A stretch of 9,806 nucleotides of DNA from CAZCJA01 sp964499015 (GCA_964499015.1 CAZCJA010000079.1:1-9806), one strand, 5' to 3'. Numbered from the stretch's first letter, positions 1 to 6,898 are shown. Notes: generated by a model from the sequence alone, not told the origin. Translations and numbers: made by a program.

Positions 1-671
1 AGTTGTCGCCATCGATCTGCCCCGACGTACAAAAAAGCTCCGATTAGGAGACATACGAGGCTCCAGGTGCTGGCCACCATAATAAGGATGAGCGTAATTG
101 CGGCCAAAGCAGCCACACTGTGCCACTTTTTACGGTTCTCAAAAAAATACGGCGCCCATGGCAAACAAAAAGCCACGGCGCTGTTCCCGTTCACAAATGT
201 CCCCACGGGTTCTTGGTATGGCATCAAGGATTGACTTACCCGGTATGTGATGATTAGCCACTGTTGGAAAACCACGGCATATTCCACGAGCAAGATGGGG
301 ATAAGCATCAAAAAAACCCGTTTGATATCGCCGTCGGACTTGGAAAAATTAACCCCGATATAAAACAGGGCCAAAAACATCATCCAATCCATAAACTCCA
401 AGAAAGACTCCGATGGATTTGCGGATTGCATGAATGAGGAAAACAGCACAAGGACCAAGAACCCGGCCGCCCAAACGTGAGGCAAACGAAGCCCGTTGTG
501 CTCAGAATTGCGAGAAGTCGCCAGGATGGCCATCAGCACCATCGCCAAAACGAGCGTGTACACGAGTGTCGCGGCCCATATATCATGCGCACCGCGCGCC
601 ACAGCAGAAAATCCGATCAATAGGGCGGCGGCGCCGGAAAAAAAGCGCCCCTGAACATCATGTTTCATCAT
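1..671 (-). CDS. O-antigen ligase/polymerase-like membrane protein, N-terminal part (partial)
   Basis: Reading the minus strand from ATG at 671 gives 223 uninterrupted codons to the window edge, where the gene continues. The translation is very hydrophobic, with about five to six membrane segments (roughly residues 10-25, 32-51, 66-80, 95-108, 118-136 and 186-212). An early stretch (ARGAHDIWAATLVYTL, residues 25-40) resembles the start of the O-antigen ligase/Wzy-like family, and GTFVNGNSAVAF (157-168) resembles the family's 'GTFVNxNxxA' signature before the central periplasmic part. Such proteins join or polymerise lipid-linked surface glycans in the inner membrane. The catalytic loop would lie outside the window, so this is a family-level call by motif only. 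ATG codons at 671 and 668 are both possible starts and neither has a strong Shine-Dalgarno site. The gene looks more AT-rich than the oxidase genes and is transcribed divergently, so it is probably a separate unit. Other polytopic membrane families cannot be excluded. Confidence 0.72.
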   Translation of the reverse strand, partial: MMKHDVQGRFFSGAAALLIGFSAVARGAHDIWAATLVYTLVLAMVLMAILATSRNSEHNGLRLPHVWAAGFLVLVLFSSFMQSANPSESFLEFMDWMMFLALFYIGVNFSKSDGDIKRVFLMLIPILLVEYAVVFQQWLIITYRVSQSLMPYQEPVGTFVNGNSAVAFCLPWAPYFFENRKKWHSVAALAAITLILIMVASTWSLVCLLIGAFLYVGADRWRQ

Positions 672-734
672 GGCTATTGAATATATGAATTTGTATCATC
701 CGACAATCCAAAAAATATTTAGGAGGCCTTACTA
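672..734. promoter_or_regulatory. AT-rich divergent intergenic region, probable promoters for both directions
   Basis: This 63-base gap separates two divergently read genes and is much richer in A and T than its flanks, so promoters for both are expected here. On the plus strand, TTGAAT (677-682) and GACAAT (702-707) are weak -35 and -10 lookalikes with a long 19-base spacer. On the minus strand there are TATATT-like stretches close to the membrane-protein start. None matches a consensus well, so the exact elements are uncertain and the call rests mainly on gene arrangement. Confidence 0.35.
721..726 (+). promoter_or_regulatory. Strong Shine-Dalgarno site for the cupredoxin lipoprotein
   Basis: AGGAGG lies 8 bases before the ATG at 735, a consensus ribosome binding site at good spacing. 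It fixes the start of the lipoprotein gene, and contrasts with coxB, which has no such site. Confidence 0.85.
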
Positions 735-1511
735 ATGTTGTCTCGCAATCAATTTATTCTTTTGTCCTCGCTTCTCGTTCTCGCCGCCTGCGGAGGGAAG
801 AAAGATGACGCCGCCAGCGCCTCGACCGGAACCGAAACCGCCGCCGCGAACCCCGTTGACGCCGCCACCGCCGCCAACGTGACCGGCACGATCAAATTTA
901 CCGGCACAAAGCCGAAAGCGAAGAAGATCCAAATGAGCGCCGACGCCTACTGCAAAACACAGCACGCCTCCACGGTCGACGCCGAAGACGTCATCGTTAA
1001 TCCCAACGGCACGCTGAAAAACGTTTACGTCTACGTCAAAAGCGGCCTTCCGGCTGATATGAAATTCCCGGTTTCGAAAGAACCGGCGTTGCTCGACCAA
1101 CATGGCTGCGTGTATGTTCCGCATGTGCTCGCGGTCCAGGCGGGACAGGAAATCGTCGTTAAGAACTCCGACGGTGTCCTGCACAACGTGAACGCCCGCC
1201 CGAAGAACAACCAGGGCTTCAACATCGGCCAGCCGGTGAAAGACATGAAAACCTCCAAATCGTTTTCCAACCCCGAAGTCATGATCCCCTTGAAATGCGA
1301 TGTCCATCCGTGGATGGGCGGCTACATCGGCGTGCAGGCGCATCCGTTCGCCAGCGTCTCAGACGAGTCCGGCGCTTTCTCGTTGAAAGGCCTTCCGGCG
1401 GGAACCTATGAAATCGAGGCGTGGCACGAAGTGTACGGCGTGAGCAAACAGTCCGTCACCGTCGGCGCCAGCGAAAACAAAGCCATCACCTTCACTTTTA
1501 AAGGAGCCTAA
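735..1511 (+). CDS. Cupredoxin-like lipoprotein with carboxypeptidase-regulatory-like tail
   Basis: The 258-residue product begins with a lipoprotein signal peptide (hydrophobic residues 7-18, lipobox L16-A-A-C19), so it should be lipid-anchored at the outer face of the inner membrane or in the outer membrane. An Ala/Thr/Asp-rich linker (about 25-48) follows. The middle domain (about 50-205) looks like a plastocyanin-type fold. H150 in VLHNVN and C188-x2-H191-x2-M194 (CDVHPWM) match the usual His, Cys, His, Met ligand order of a type 1 copper site, and C73 and C125 could form a disulfide. The last part (about 205-258: SDESGAFSLKGLPAGTYEIE, then AWHE) is a CarboxypepD_reg-like beta domain. It lies just upstream of coxB, so a role as electron donor to CuA or in copper handling is plausible, but this is inference from context. 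A strong hairpin separates it from coxB, so it may be expressed differently from the oxidase. Confidence 0.85.
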   Translation: MLSRNQFILLSSLLVLAACGGKKDDAASASTGTETAAANPVDAATAANVTGTIKFTGTKPKAKKIQMSADAYCKTQHASTVDAEDVIVNPNGTLKNVYVYVKSGLPADMKFPVSKEPALLDQHGCVYVPHVLAVQAGQEIVVKNSDGVLHNVNARPKNNQGFNIGQPVKDMKTSKSFSNPEVMIPLKCDVHPWMGGYIGVQAHPFASVSDESGAFSLKGLPAGTYEIEAWHEVYGVSKQSVTVGASENKAITFTFKGA

Positions 1512-1515
1512 CGAA

Positions 1516-1542
1516 TCCCCCGCCATGAATCATGGCGGGGGA
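1516..1542 (+). terminator. 12-bp GC-rich hairpin, probable terminator or attenuator before coxB
   Basis: Arms 1516-1527 (TCCCCCGCCATG) and 1531-1542 (CATGGCGGGGGA) pair perfectly around an AAT loop, four bases after the lipoprotein stop codon. A T-rich stretch (1549-1560, ending in six Ts) follows about 6 bases after the stem. The T run is not directly attached to the stem, so termination may be partial. The element could also act as an attenuator, an mRNA 3'-end stabiliser, or a processing site that sets different levels of the lipoprotein and oxidase mRNAs. Confidence 0.65.
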
Positions 1543-1562
1543 CTCTCCTTTAGCTTTTTTCA

Positions 1563-2330
1563 ATGAACGATCTCGCCAGCAATTACACCATCGGCCTGCC
1601 GATCCAAGCCTCGACGTACGCGGCCCAAATCGACCATTCTCTAAACCTCCTGCACATCGGCATGGTGGTGATTTTTGTTTTGTGGGGCATCTTCTTCACG
1701 TATTGCTTGATCCGCTTCCGTAAAGGCCGCAATCCGAGCGCCCAGCGCGCCGAACTCGGCCACGCGACGTCGTTCGTTCCCGACGCGGCCGTTTTGATCT
1801 TCGAACTCTGGCTCGTCTTCGTTTTCGGCTTGCCCGTGTGGGCCCAGGTGAAGAGTGAATTTCCGCAGGCCAAAGATTCCATGGTCGTGGAAATGGTCGC
1901 CGAGCAATTCGCCTGGAATTTTCACTACGCCGGCCCCGACGGACTTTTCGGCAAGCGCGACCCGAAGCAAATCAGCGCGGGCAATACCCTTGGGCTGGAC
2001 CTGACCGATCCGGCCGCAGCCGACGACATTATCTCGCTCAACGAACTGCACGTCCCGCTCGGCAAGCCGACGATCGTGTACATGACCGCCAAGGACGTGA
2101 TCCACAGCTTTTTTGTTCCCGAGTTCCGCGTGAAGCAGGACGTGGTTCCCGGAATGCGCACACCGCTTTGGTTCGAGCCGACCCAAGCGGGAACGTTCGA
2201 ACTGGTGTGCGCGCAGCTGTGCGGCCTGGGCCATTACCGGATGAAAGGCTTGGTTATCGCCCACGGCCCCGATGAATTTGAAGCGAAGCTTAAAGAAATT
2301 AAAGCGGCCTCGCTGGGAGACGCCTCATGA
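1563..2330 (+). CDS. coxB: Cytochrome c oxidase subunit II (CuA subunit)
   Basis: This 255-residue protein carries the binuclear CuA centre that accepts electrons from a periplasmic donor and passes them to heme a of CoxA. Two membrane segments (about 32-52 and 75-95) precede a periplasmic cupredoxin domain. CuA ligands are visible: H181 (VIHSFFVP), C216 and C220 (CAQLCG), H224 and M227 (GHYRM). W118 in QFAWNF corresponds to the electron-entry aromatic region. Position 218, usually Glu in CxExC, is Gln here. The gene ends soon after the CuA domain, so there is no fused cytochrome c as in caa3 oxidases, and intact CuA ligands argue against a quinol oxidase. The frame has a stop (TAG at 1551) just upstream, so ATG 1563 is the only sensible start, although no Shine-Dalgarno site is seen. 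The end overlaps coxA by four bases (ATGA). Confidence 0.97.
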   Translation: MNDLASNYTIGLPIQASTYAAQIDHSLNLLHIGMVVIFVLWGIFFTYCLIRFRKGRNPSAQRAELGHATSFVPDAAVLIFELWLVFVFGLPVWAQVKSEFPQAKDSMVVEMVAEQFAWNFHYAGPDGLFGKRDPKQISAGNTLGLDLTDPAAADDIISLNELHVPLGKPTIVYMTAKDVIHSFFVPEFRVKQDVVPGMRTPLWFEPTQAGTFELVCAQLCGLGHYRMKGLVIAHGPDEFEAKLKEIKAASLGDAS

Positions 2331-4060
2331 GCGCACACGGACACGCGGAGCCGGGCTTTATCCGCAAATACATTTTTTCACTCGACCATAAAATCATCGG
2401 GCTGCAATACATGTTTACCTCGATGGCTTTTCTTCTTTTCGGCTTTACGCTGATTGTGCTCATCCGCTGGCAGCTGGCCAATCCCGGAATGCCCATGCCG
2501 TTGATCGGCGGGCTTTTCCCCGACACCATGGCACCCGGCGGCGTGATGCTGCCCGAGTTTTACAACCAGCTTGGCGCGATGCACGGCACGATCATGATCT
2601 TTTTGGGCGTCGTTCCCCTGGGCGTCGGCTTCTACGGCAACTATTTCCTGCCGCTGCAAATCGGCGCCGGCGACATGGCCTTCCCGAAAATGAACATGAT
2701 GAGCTATTGGATTTATTTCATCGGCGGCGTCATCATGATGGCCAGTTTCTTCGTGCCGGGCGGCGCCGCGCAGTCCGGCTGGACGTCCTACCCGCCGCTG
2801 TCCGTTATCGCCACCTCCGGCCAAACCGTGTGGCTGATCTCGATGACGTTCATCATCACCTCGTCTCTTTTCGGCAGCATCAATTTTATCGTCACCACCG
2901 TAAACCTCCGCGCTCCGGGCCTCACCTGGATGCGCCTTCCGCTCTTCGTGTGGGCGCAGTTCATCACGGCGATCCTTCTTTTATTCGCGTTTCCGGTCCT
3001 TCAATCCGGCGCGATCCTGCAGCTTTTGGACCGCGTGGCGCACACCAGCTTCTACATTCCGCAGGGTCTTGTCATTTCCGGACAAATATTGGAACGAGCC
3101 GGCGGGGGCAGCGCGCTGTTGTACCAACATTTGTTCTGGTTCCTCGCGCACCCCGAGGTGTACGTGTTGATCCTGCCGGCGATGGGCATCGTTGCCGAAA
3201 TCATCGCCAACAACACGCGCAAACCGATCTCCCACTATAAGATCTTCATCGCCGCCGCGATTTTCCTCGGCGTCTTCTCGTTCCTGGTGTGGGCGCACCA
3301 CATGTTCCTCTCCGGCATGAAAACCTCGCTCAGCACGTTCTTTATGACGACGACAATGGTGATCTCCATTCCGTCGGTGGCAATTTTGAGTTGCTTGATC
3401 TTGTCCCTGTGGGGCGGTTCGATCCGCTTCACAACGCCGATGATGTTCGCGCTGGCGTTTTTGCCGATGTTCGGCATCGGCGGGCTCACGGGCCTGCCGC
3501 TCGGCTTTTTGCCCACCGATATTTACCTGCACGACACCTACTACGTGATCGGCCATTTCCACTATGTTGTGGTGACCGGCTCGATCATCGCGCTGATGGC
3601 GGGCGTTTATCACTGGTTCCCCAAAATGTTCGGGCGCGAAATGAACAACTTCTGGGGAAAATTCCATTTCTGGACCACTCTTATTTTTATGAACGGCATT
3701 TTCATGCCGATGTTCATCCAAGGATTGGCCGGCATGCAGCGCCGTCTTTACGATCCGACAGCACAGGCGCACAACATGACCACGCAGTTCCTGAGCAAGT
3801 GGCAGCTGATCTCCGCGGTGCTGCTGCTCGTCGCGCAGATTCCGTTCCTCGTCAACTTCTTCGTGAGCCTGTTCAAAGGCAAAAAGCCCAAGGAAAATCC
3901 GTGGGACGCAACCACGCTCGAATGGGCCTGCCCGTCTCCGCCCGGCCATGGCAATTTTGAAAAACTCCCGACCGTTTACCGCGGACCATACGAATACAGC
4001 GTGCCCGGCCATAAACAGGACTACAGCCCGCAGCATGTTCCGGACAAGGAGCTCAGCTAA
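2327..4060 (+). CDS. coxA: Cytochrome c oxidase subunit I (heme-copper catalytic subunit, A type)
   Basis: This 577-residue, about 12-helix protein reduces O2 to water and pumps protons. Visible ligands are H86 (AMHGT) and H412 for low-spin heme a, H410 for heme a3, and H275, H324 and H325 for CuB. The crosslinking Tyr is Y279 in AHPEVY. D-channel residues D116 (GAGDMAFP), N105, N123 and E277 are present, so the protein is A1-like. R472/R473 (QRR) and H402/D403 (LHDTYY) also match the family. Unusually, the K-channel lysine position is I353: the segment from H324-H325 through P349 to WGGS (362-365) aligns without gaps to the classical pattern, giving PSVAIL where PTGIKI-type sequences occur. 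The soluble tail (about 520-577) has the common NPW..TTLEW...SPP.HGNF pattern. GGAG lies shortly before the start. The start overlaps coxB by four bases, and the stop shares one base with coxC. Confidence 0.98.
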   Translation: MSAHGHAEPGFIRKYIFSLDHKIIGLQYMFTSMAFLLFGFTLIVLIRWQLANPGMPMPLIGGLFPDTMAPGGVMLPEFYNQLGAMHGTIMIFLGVVPLGVGFYGNYFLPLQIGAGDMAFPKMNMMSYWIYFIGGVIMMASFFVPGGAAQSGWTSYPPLSVIATSGQTVWLISMTFIITSSLFGSINFIVTTVNLRAPGLTWMRLPLFVWAQFITAILLLFAFPVLQSGAILQLLDRVAHTSFYIPQGLVISGQILERAGGGSALLYQHLFWFLAHPEVYVLILPAMGIVAEIIANNTRKPISHYKIFIAAAIFLGVFSFLVWAHHMFLSGMKTSLSTFFMTTTMVISIPSVAILSCLILSLWGGSIRFTTPMMFALAFLPMFGIGGLTGLPLGFLPTDIYLHDTYYVIGHFHYVVVTGSIIALMAGVYHWFPKMFGREMNNFWGKFHFWTTLIFMNGIFMPMFIQGLAGMQRRLYDPTAQAHNMTTQFLSKWQLISAVLLLVAQIPFLVNFFVSLFKGKKPKENPWDATTLEWACPSPPGHGNFEKLPTVYRGPYEYSVPGHKQDYSPQHVPDKELS

Positions 4061-4644
4061 TGTCTTCGCCCGCGACCACCGAATACAACGCCACGGGCAT
4101 CCCGTCGGGGAAACTCGGCATGTGGATGTTCCTCGCCTCCGAAATCATGCTCTTCGGCGCGTTCATCAGCGCCTACGTGGTCCTGCGCATGGGCAGTCCG
4201 AACTTCGGCGTACCCTCGGAAGAAGTGCTCACGCGCCCGCTCGCGACGATGAACACGTTTGTGCTCATCACGAGCAGCATCACGATGGTGCTCGCGCTCG
4301 CCGCGATCCAACGCGACAACATCAAGCAGTTCGCGATCTACATGGTGTCCACAATGCTGCTCGGCAGCACGTTCCTGTTGATCAAATATTTCGAATACAT
4401 GCACAAAATCCACGAAGGGCTGACGATCTCGAGCAGCCTCTTCGGCGGCTTTTATTTCACGATGACGGGACTGCACGCCCTGCACATGATCGGCGGTTTA
4501 ATTTTCAACATCTACATCCTGGTTAACGGCCTGCGCGGCAAATTTTCCAATGGCCGATGGGAACGCGTTGAATACGCGGGCCTCTACTGGCACTTCGTCG
4601 ACTTGGTCTGGGTGATTCTCTTCCCGATCTTCTATTTGGTGTAA
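4060..4644 (+). CDS. coxC: Cytochrome c oxidase subunit III
   Basis: This 194-residue protein has five membrane segments (about 20-42, 66-84, 91-110, 129-157 and 175-193), the size of a short bacterial subunit III lacking the first two helices of the long form. Family landmarks are KLGMWMFLASEIMLFGAF near the N-terminus, GLHALHMIGG (137-146) and the C-terminal EYAGLYWHFVDLVWVILFP block (171-189). Subunit III stabilises CoxA during turnover and supports proton uptake through the D pathway; it binds no metal. AAGGAG at 4046-4051 sits 8 bases before the ATG, and the start shares one base with the coxA stop (TAATG), implying translational coupling. Confidence 0.96.
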   Translation: MSSPATTEYNATGIPSGKLGMWMFLASEIMLFGAFISAYVVLRMGSPNFGVPSEEVLTRPLATMNTFVLITSSITMVLALAAIQRDNIKQFAIYMVSTMLLGSTFLLIKYFEYMHKIHEGLTISSSLFGGFYFTMTGLHALHMIGGLIFNIYILVNGLRGKFSNGRWERVEYAGLYWHFVDLVWVILFPIFYLV

Positions 4645-4650
4645 TGAATT

Positions 4651-4938
4651 ATGGACAACTCGAAACCGCATTCAATTAAACCGTATCTGCTGGTCTTCGG
4701 CGCGTTGCTTATTCTCACGGGCCTGACGTTTTTCTTGTCCACCCTTCATTTGCCTCACGGCCAGGCGATTCTGCTCGCCGCGATTATCGCCATCGTTAAA
4801 TGCTCGCTCATTGCCGCTTTTTTCATGCATCTCAAGTCGGACAGCCGCAGCCTCACCATCACCATCATCGTCGCGTTGTTCCTCGTGGGCACGTTGGTTT
4901 TGACGCTGATCCCGGACGTCGGGATCCTGCAGCCGTAA
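4651..4938 (+). CDS. coxD: Cytochrome c oxidase subunit IV (prokaryotic COX4 type)
   Basis: This 95-residue protein has three membrane helices (about 12-32, 39-60 and 68-88). The second helix ends in the family pattern with a lysine followed by FFMHLKSD (K50 ... F57-F58-M-H-L), typical of the small bacterial subunit IV/CtaF-CyoD-like proteins. It is an accessory subunit that helps assemble or stabilise the catalytic core. It starts six bases after coxC with no clear Shine-Dalgarno site, so translation probably depends on coupling to coxC. The symbol is given by position and family; naming of subunit IV varies between organisms. Confidence 0.9.
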   Translation: MDNSKPHSIKPYLLVFGALLILTGLTFFLSTLHLPHGQAILLAAIIAIVKCSLIAAFFMHLKSDSRSLTITIIVALFLVGTLVLTLIPDVGILQP

Positions 4939-4960
4939 GACAGCACCACCCGTTTTTATC

Positions 4961-5167
4961 ATGATGAAAAAATCTGTCGCCCTCATCGCGGCCGTACTCC
5001 CATTGCCGTCGGCCTTGTTCGCCTGCACCGTTTGTTTTGGGTCCGGCGACGCGAACCTCACGCGCGGCTTTTTCTGGGGCGTCGTCCTGCTGGGCTCCCT
5101 GCCGTTCGCGCTCATGGCCGCCTTTGTTTCGTATCTCGTCTATCACGCCCGCAAAAAGAAGGCTTAA
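4961..5167 (+). CDS. Small membrane protein with CxxC motif, oxidase-cluster associated
   Basis: The 68-residue product has an N-terminal signal-like segment (MMKKS, then hydrophobic 6-20), then ACTVCFGSGD with cysteines at 22 and 25, one membrane helix (about 35-62) and a basic tail (HARKKKA). The CxxC would sit on the periplasmic side, either right after signal-peptide cleavage or at a lipid-modified C22; LFAC is an imperfect lipobox because of the bulky Phe at -2. Small proteins with a CxVCFG-like motif occur beside oxidase genes in other bacteria as I recall, but no function is established to my knowledge. Copper or heme handling during assembly is a guess from the thiols and context. It lies 22 bases after coxD and 4 bases before ctaA-ctaB, in the same direction, so it should be in the operon. 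Confidence 0.8.
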   Translation: MMKKSVALIAAVLPLPSALFACTVCFGSGDANLTRGFFWGVVLLGSLPFALMAAFVSYLVYHARKKKA

Positions 5168-5171
5168 GGCC

Positions 5172-6898
5172 ATGCTGCTCAATATCGCCTCCCTTATCGT
5201 CGCCGTTTCCACGTTATTTCTGATTTTCGCCGGCGGCATGGTGACGAGCACCCACTCGGGCCTCGCCGTTCCCGACTGGCCGCTTTCCTACGGCCGTCTG
5301 ATGCCGCCCATGATCGGCGGAGTTTTTTACGAACACGGCCACCGCATGATTGCGGGCACCGTCGGCGTTATGACTCTCGTTCTGGCGATAATGTTTATGN
5401 NNNNNNNNNGGTGAAACGCATGGCATGGGTCGCGGTCTCGCTGGTGGTGGTCCAGGCCGTTTTGGGCGGGCTTACCGTTCTCTTGCGCCTGCCGAAGCCG
5501 GTTTCCATCCTGCACGCCTGCACCGCGCAAACGTTTTTGTGCGTGATCACCGCCCTCTGCGTGTGGACTTCGCGCTCTTGGACACAGAACCCGCCGGTGC
5601 GCGAAGACGCTCCGAAAAAAATCCCACTGCATCACATCACGACGGGTCTCTTCATCGCCACGTATCTGCAGCTTATTCTTGGCGCGGTTCTCCGTCACAC
5701 GGGACAAGTTTTCATTTACCACGTGGCGCAAGCATTGATCGTCTTTACGCTGGCGTCGATGGCGTTCACGCGCGTGCGCCGCGAACTGTCCCGAGAAAAA
5801 TTCCCGCTGATGCGCCGTTTGGCCGCGGCCGTTTATGCGGCCATCCTTCTGCAGATCGCCTTCGGCATCGGCTCGTATCTCATACTCACCCATGAATTCA
5901 TGGTTATTCCGCCGCCGCTGTATGCGCCGCTTACCATTTCGTTCCATGTGGTCACGGGCGCGCTTATCCTTGCGCTGGCAGCGGCGCTGGCGCTGCTCTC
6001 CTATAAAACGCGCCCCTTGCACGTGACCGACGTTAAAACCAAGCTCACCGACTACGTGCAATTAACCAAACCCGGCATCAGCATTATGGCCGGGGTTACC
6101 GCGTTCGCGGGTTTTATTCTCGGTTCGTTCGGCGCTGTGGATTGGCTTAAACTTTTGCACACGACCGTCGGCACGCTGCTTATTTCCGCCGGCGCGGGCG
6201 CGTTCAACATGCTCATGGAAAAAGACACCGACGCGCGTATGCGCCGCACCAAAACACGCCCGCTTCCGTCGGGCCGCATGCGCGCGGGCGAAGTACTTTT
6301 CTTCGGCGCGCTTCTAGCCGGGGTCGCGGTCGCTTATCTGGCGTGGGCCGTCAATCTGCTGACGGCGCTGCTGGCCGCGCTGGCCTTCAGCATTTACCTC
6401 TATATCTACACGCCGCTCAAAAAAATATCGCCCTTATGCACGCTCGCCGGCGCTGTCGCGGGTGCGCTGCCGCCCGTGATCGGCTGGTCGGCCGCGACGG
6501 GAAAAATCGGCGTCGAGGCGTTGGTTCTCTTCGGCATTATTTTCTTCTGGCAGTTTCCCCACTTCTTTTCGCTGGCCTGGCTGTACAAAGACGATTACGA
6601 AGGGGCGGGGTTGCACATGCTCCCGCGCCCGCTGGACAACGGCCGCACCGCGGCGATCAGCATGGTGCTGAACAGCCTGGCCCTTCTTGCGGTCAGCGTT
6701 TTCCCGACATTTTTGGGCCTCACGGGCCGCGTTTATTTCGTGGTGGCGCTAATAACCGGCCTGGCGCTGCTCATCCCAAGTACGGTGTTTCTTTTTGACC
6801 GCTCACGCGAGCAAGCCCGGCGTATTTTTCTTGTTTCGCTGCTGTATGTTCCCGTGCTGGTCGTATTCATGGTTTTAAACAAGGCGCATCACTTCTAA
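5172..6898 (+). CDS. ctaA-ctaB: Heme A synthase (CtaA/Cox15) - protoheme IX farnesyltransferase (CtaB) fusion, interrupted by assembly gap
   Basis: The CtaA half starts at 5172, with AGAAGG at 5157-5162 nine bases upstream. It shows GGMVTSTHSGLAVPDWP and the catalytic-site EHGHR (residues 54-58) before the N gap. After the gap, reading from 5411, come LHACTAQ, LRHTGQ/YHVAQ and FHVVTG, which supply the other heme-binding histidines. There is no Cys pair in the first outer loop, unlike Bacillus CtaA. From about 6044 (LTDYVQLTKPG) the same frame runs into CtaB, with the prenyl-diphosphate motifs NMLMEKDTDARM...TRPLPSG (about 6206) and YKDDYEGAGLHMLP (about 6584). CtaB farnesylates heme B to heme O and CtaA oxidises heme O to heme A, so one membrane protein would carry both steps. 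The frames on the two sides of the gap disagree by the stated 10 Ns, which I read as placeholder length rather than a real frameshift. The stop shares one base with the next gene. Confidence 0.9.
5400..5409. other. Assembly gap (10 N) inside ctaA
   Basis: Ten Ns interrupt CtaA between the second helix and a segment beginning VKRMAWVAVS. In the upstream frame a TGA occurs at 5412, while the downstream reading frame begins at 5411. The frames join if the true missing length leaves remainder 2 when divided by 3, which 10 does not. By comparison with usual CtaA spacing I infer roughly 7 to 10 missing residues. A fixed 10-N run is typical of scaffolding. Confidence 0.95.

Noticed and set aside
434..688. 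84-codon plus-strand open frame
   Set aside because: Its product is low-complexity and Arg/Pro-rich, and it lies opposite a 223-codon hydrophobic minus-strand frame with family-like motifs; it is a shadow.
732..1343. 203-codon minus-strand frame
   Set aside because: It is antisense to the cupredoxin lipoprotein, which has a signal peptide, ribosome site and copper motif; the antisense product resembles no family.
1517..1541. Palindrome as a repressor operator
   Set aside because: The symmetry could suit a dimeric regulator, but its place four bases after a stop codon with a downstream T run fits an RNA hairpin better; an operator role was not adopted.
1563..2330. caa3 oxidase (fused cytochrome c) or quinol oxidase
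   Set aside because: CoxB has no CxxCH motif after the CuA domain, so it is not caa3, and it keeps all CuA ligands, so it is not a bo3-type quinol oxidase.
2981..4036. 351-codon minus-strand frame
   Set aside because: Although long, it is antisense to coxA and rich in His/Arg/Glu as expected from reverse reading of hydrophobic codons; there are no domain features.
5037..5171. Upstream extension of the ctaA frame to an earlier ATG
   Set aside because: It would overlap the small CxxC gene and add a Ser/Arg/Pro-rich segment unlike CtaA; ATG 5172 has AGAAGG upstream and starts directly with the first helix.
5172..5414. ctaA as a true pseudogene
   Set aside because: The apparent stop at 5412 depends on taking the 10 Ns literally; both sides keep conserved heme-ligand motifs and the downstream frame is intact.
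5327..6061. Minus-strand frame crossing the N gap
   Set aside because: It is antisense to ctaA, highly charged with no motifs, and its continuity depends on the arbitrary gap length.
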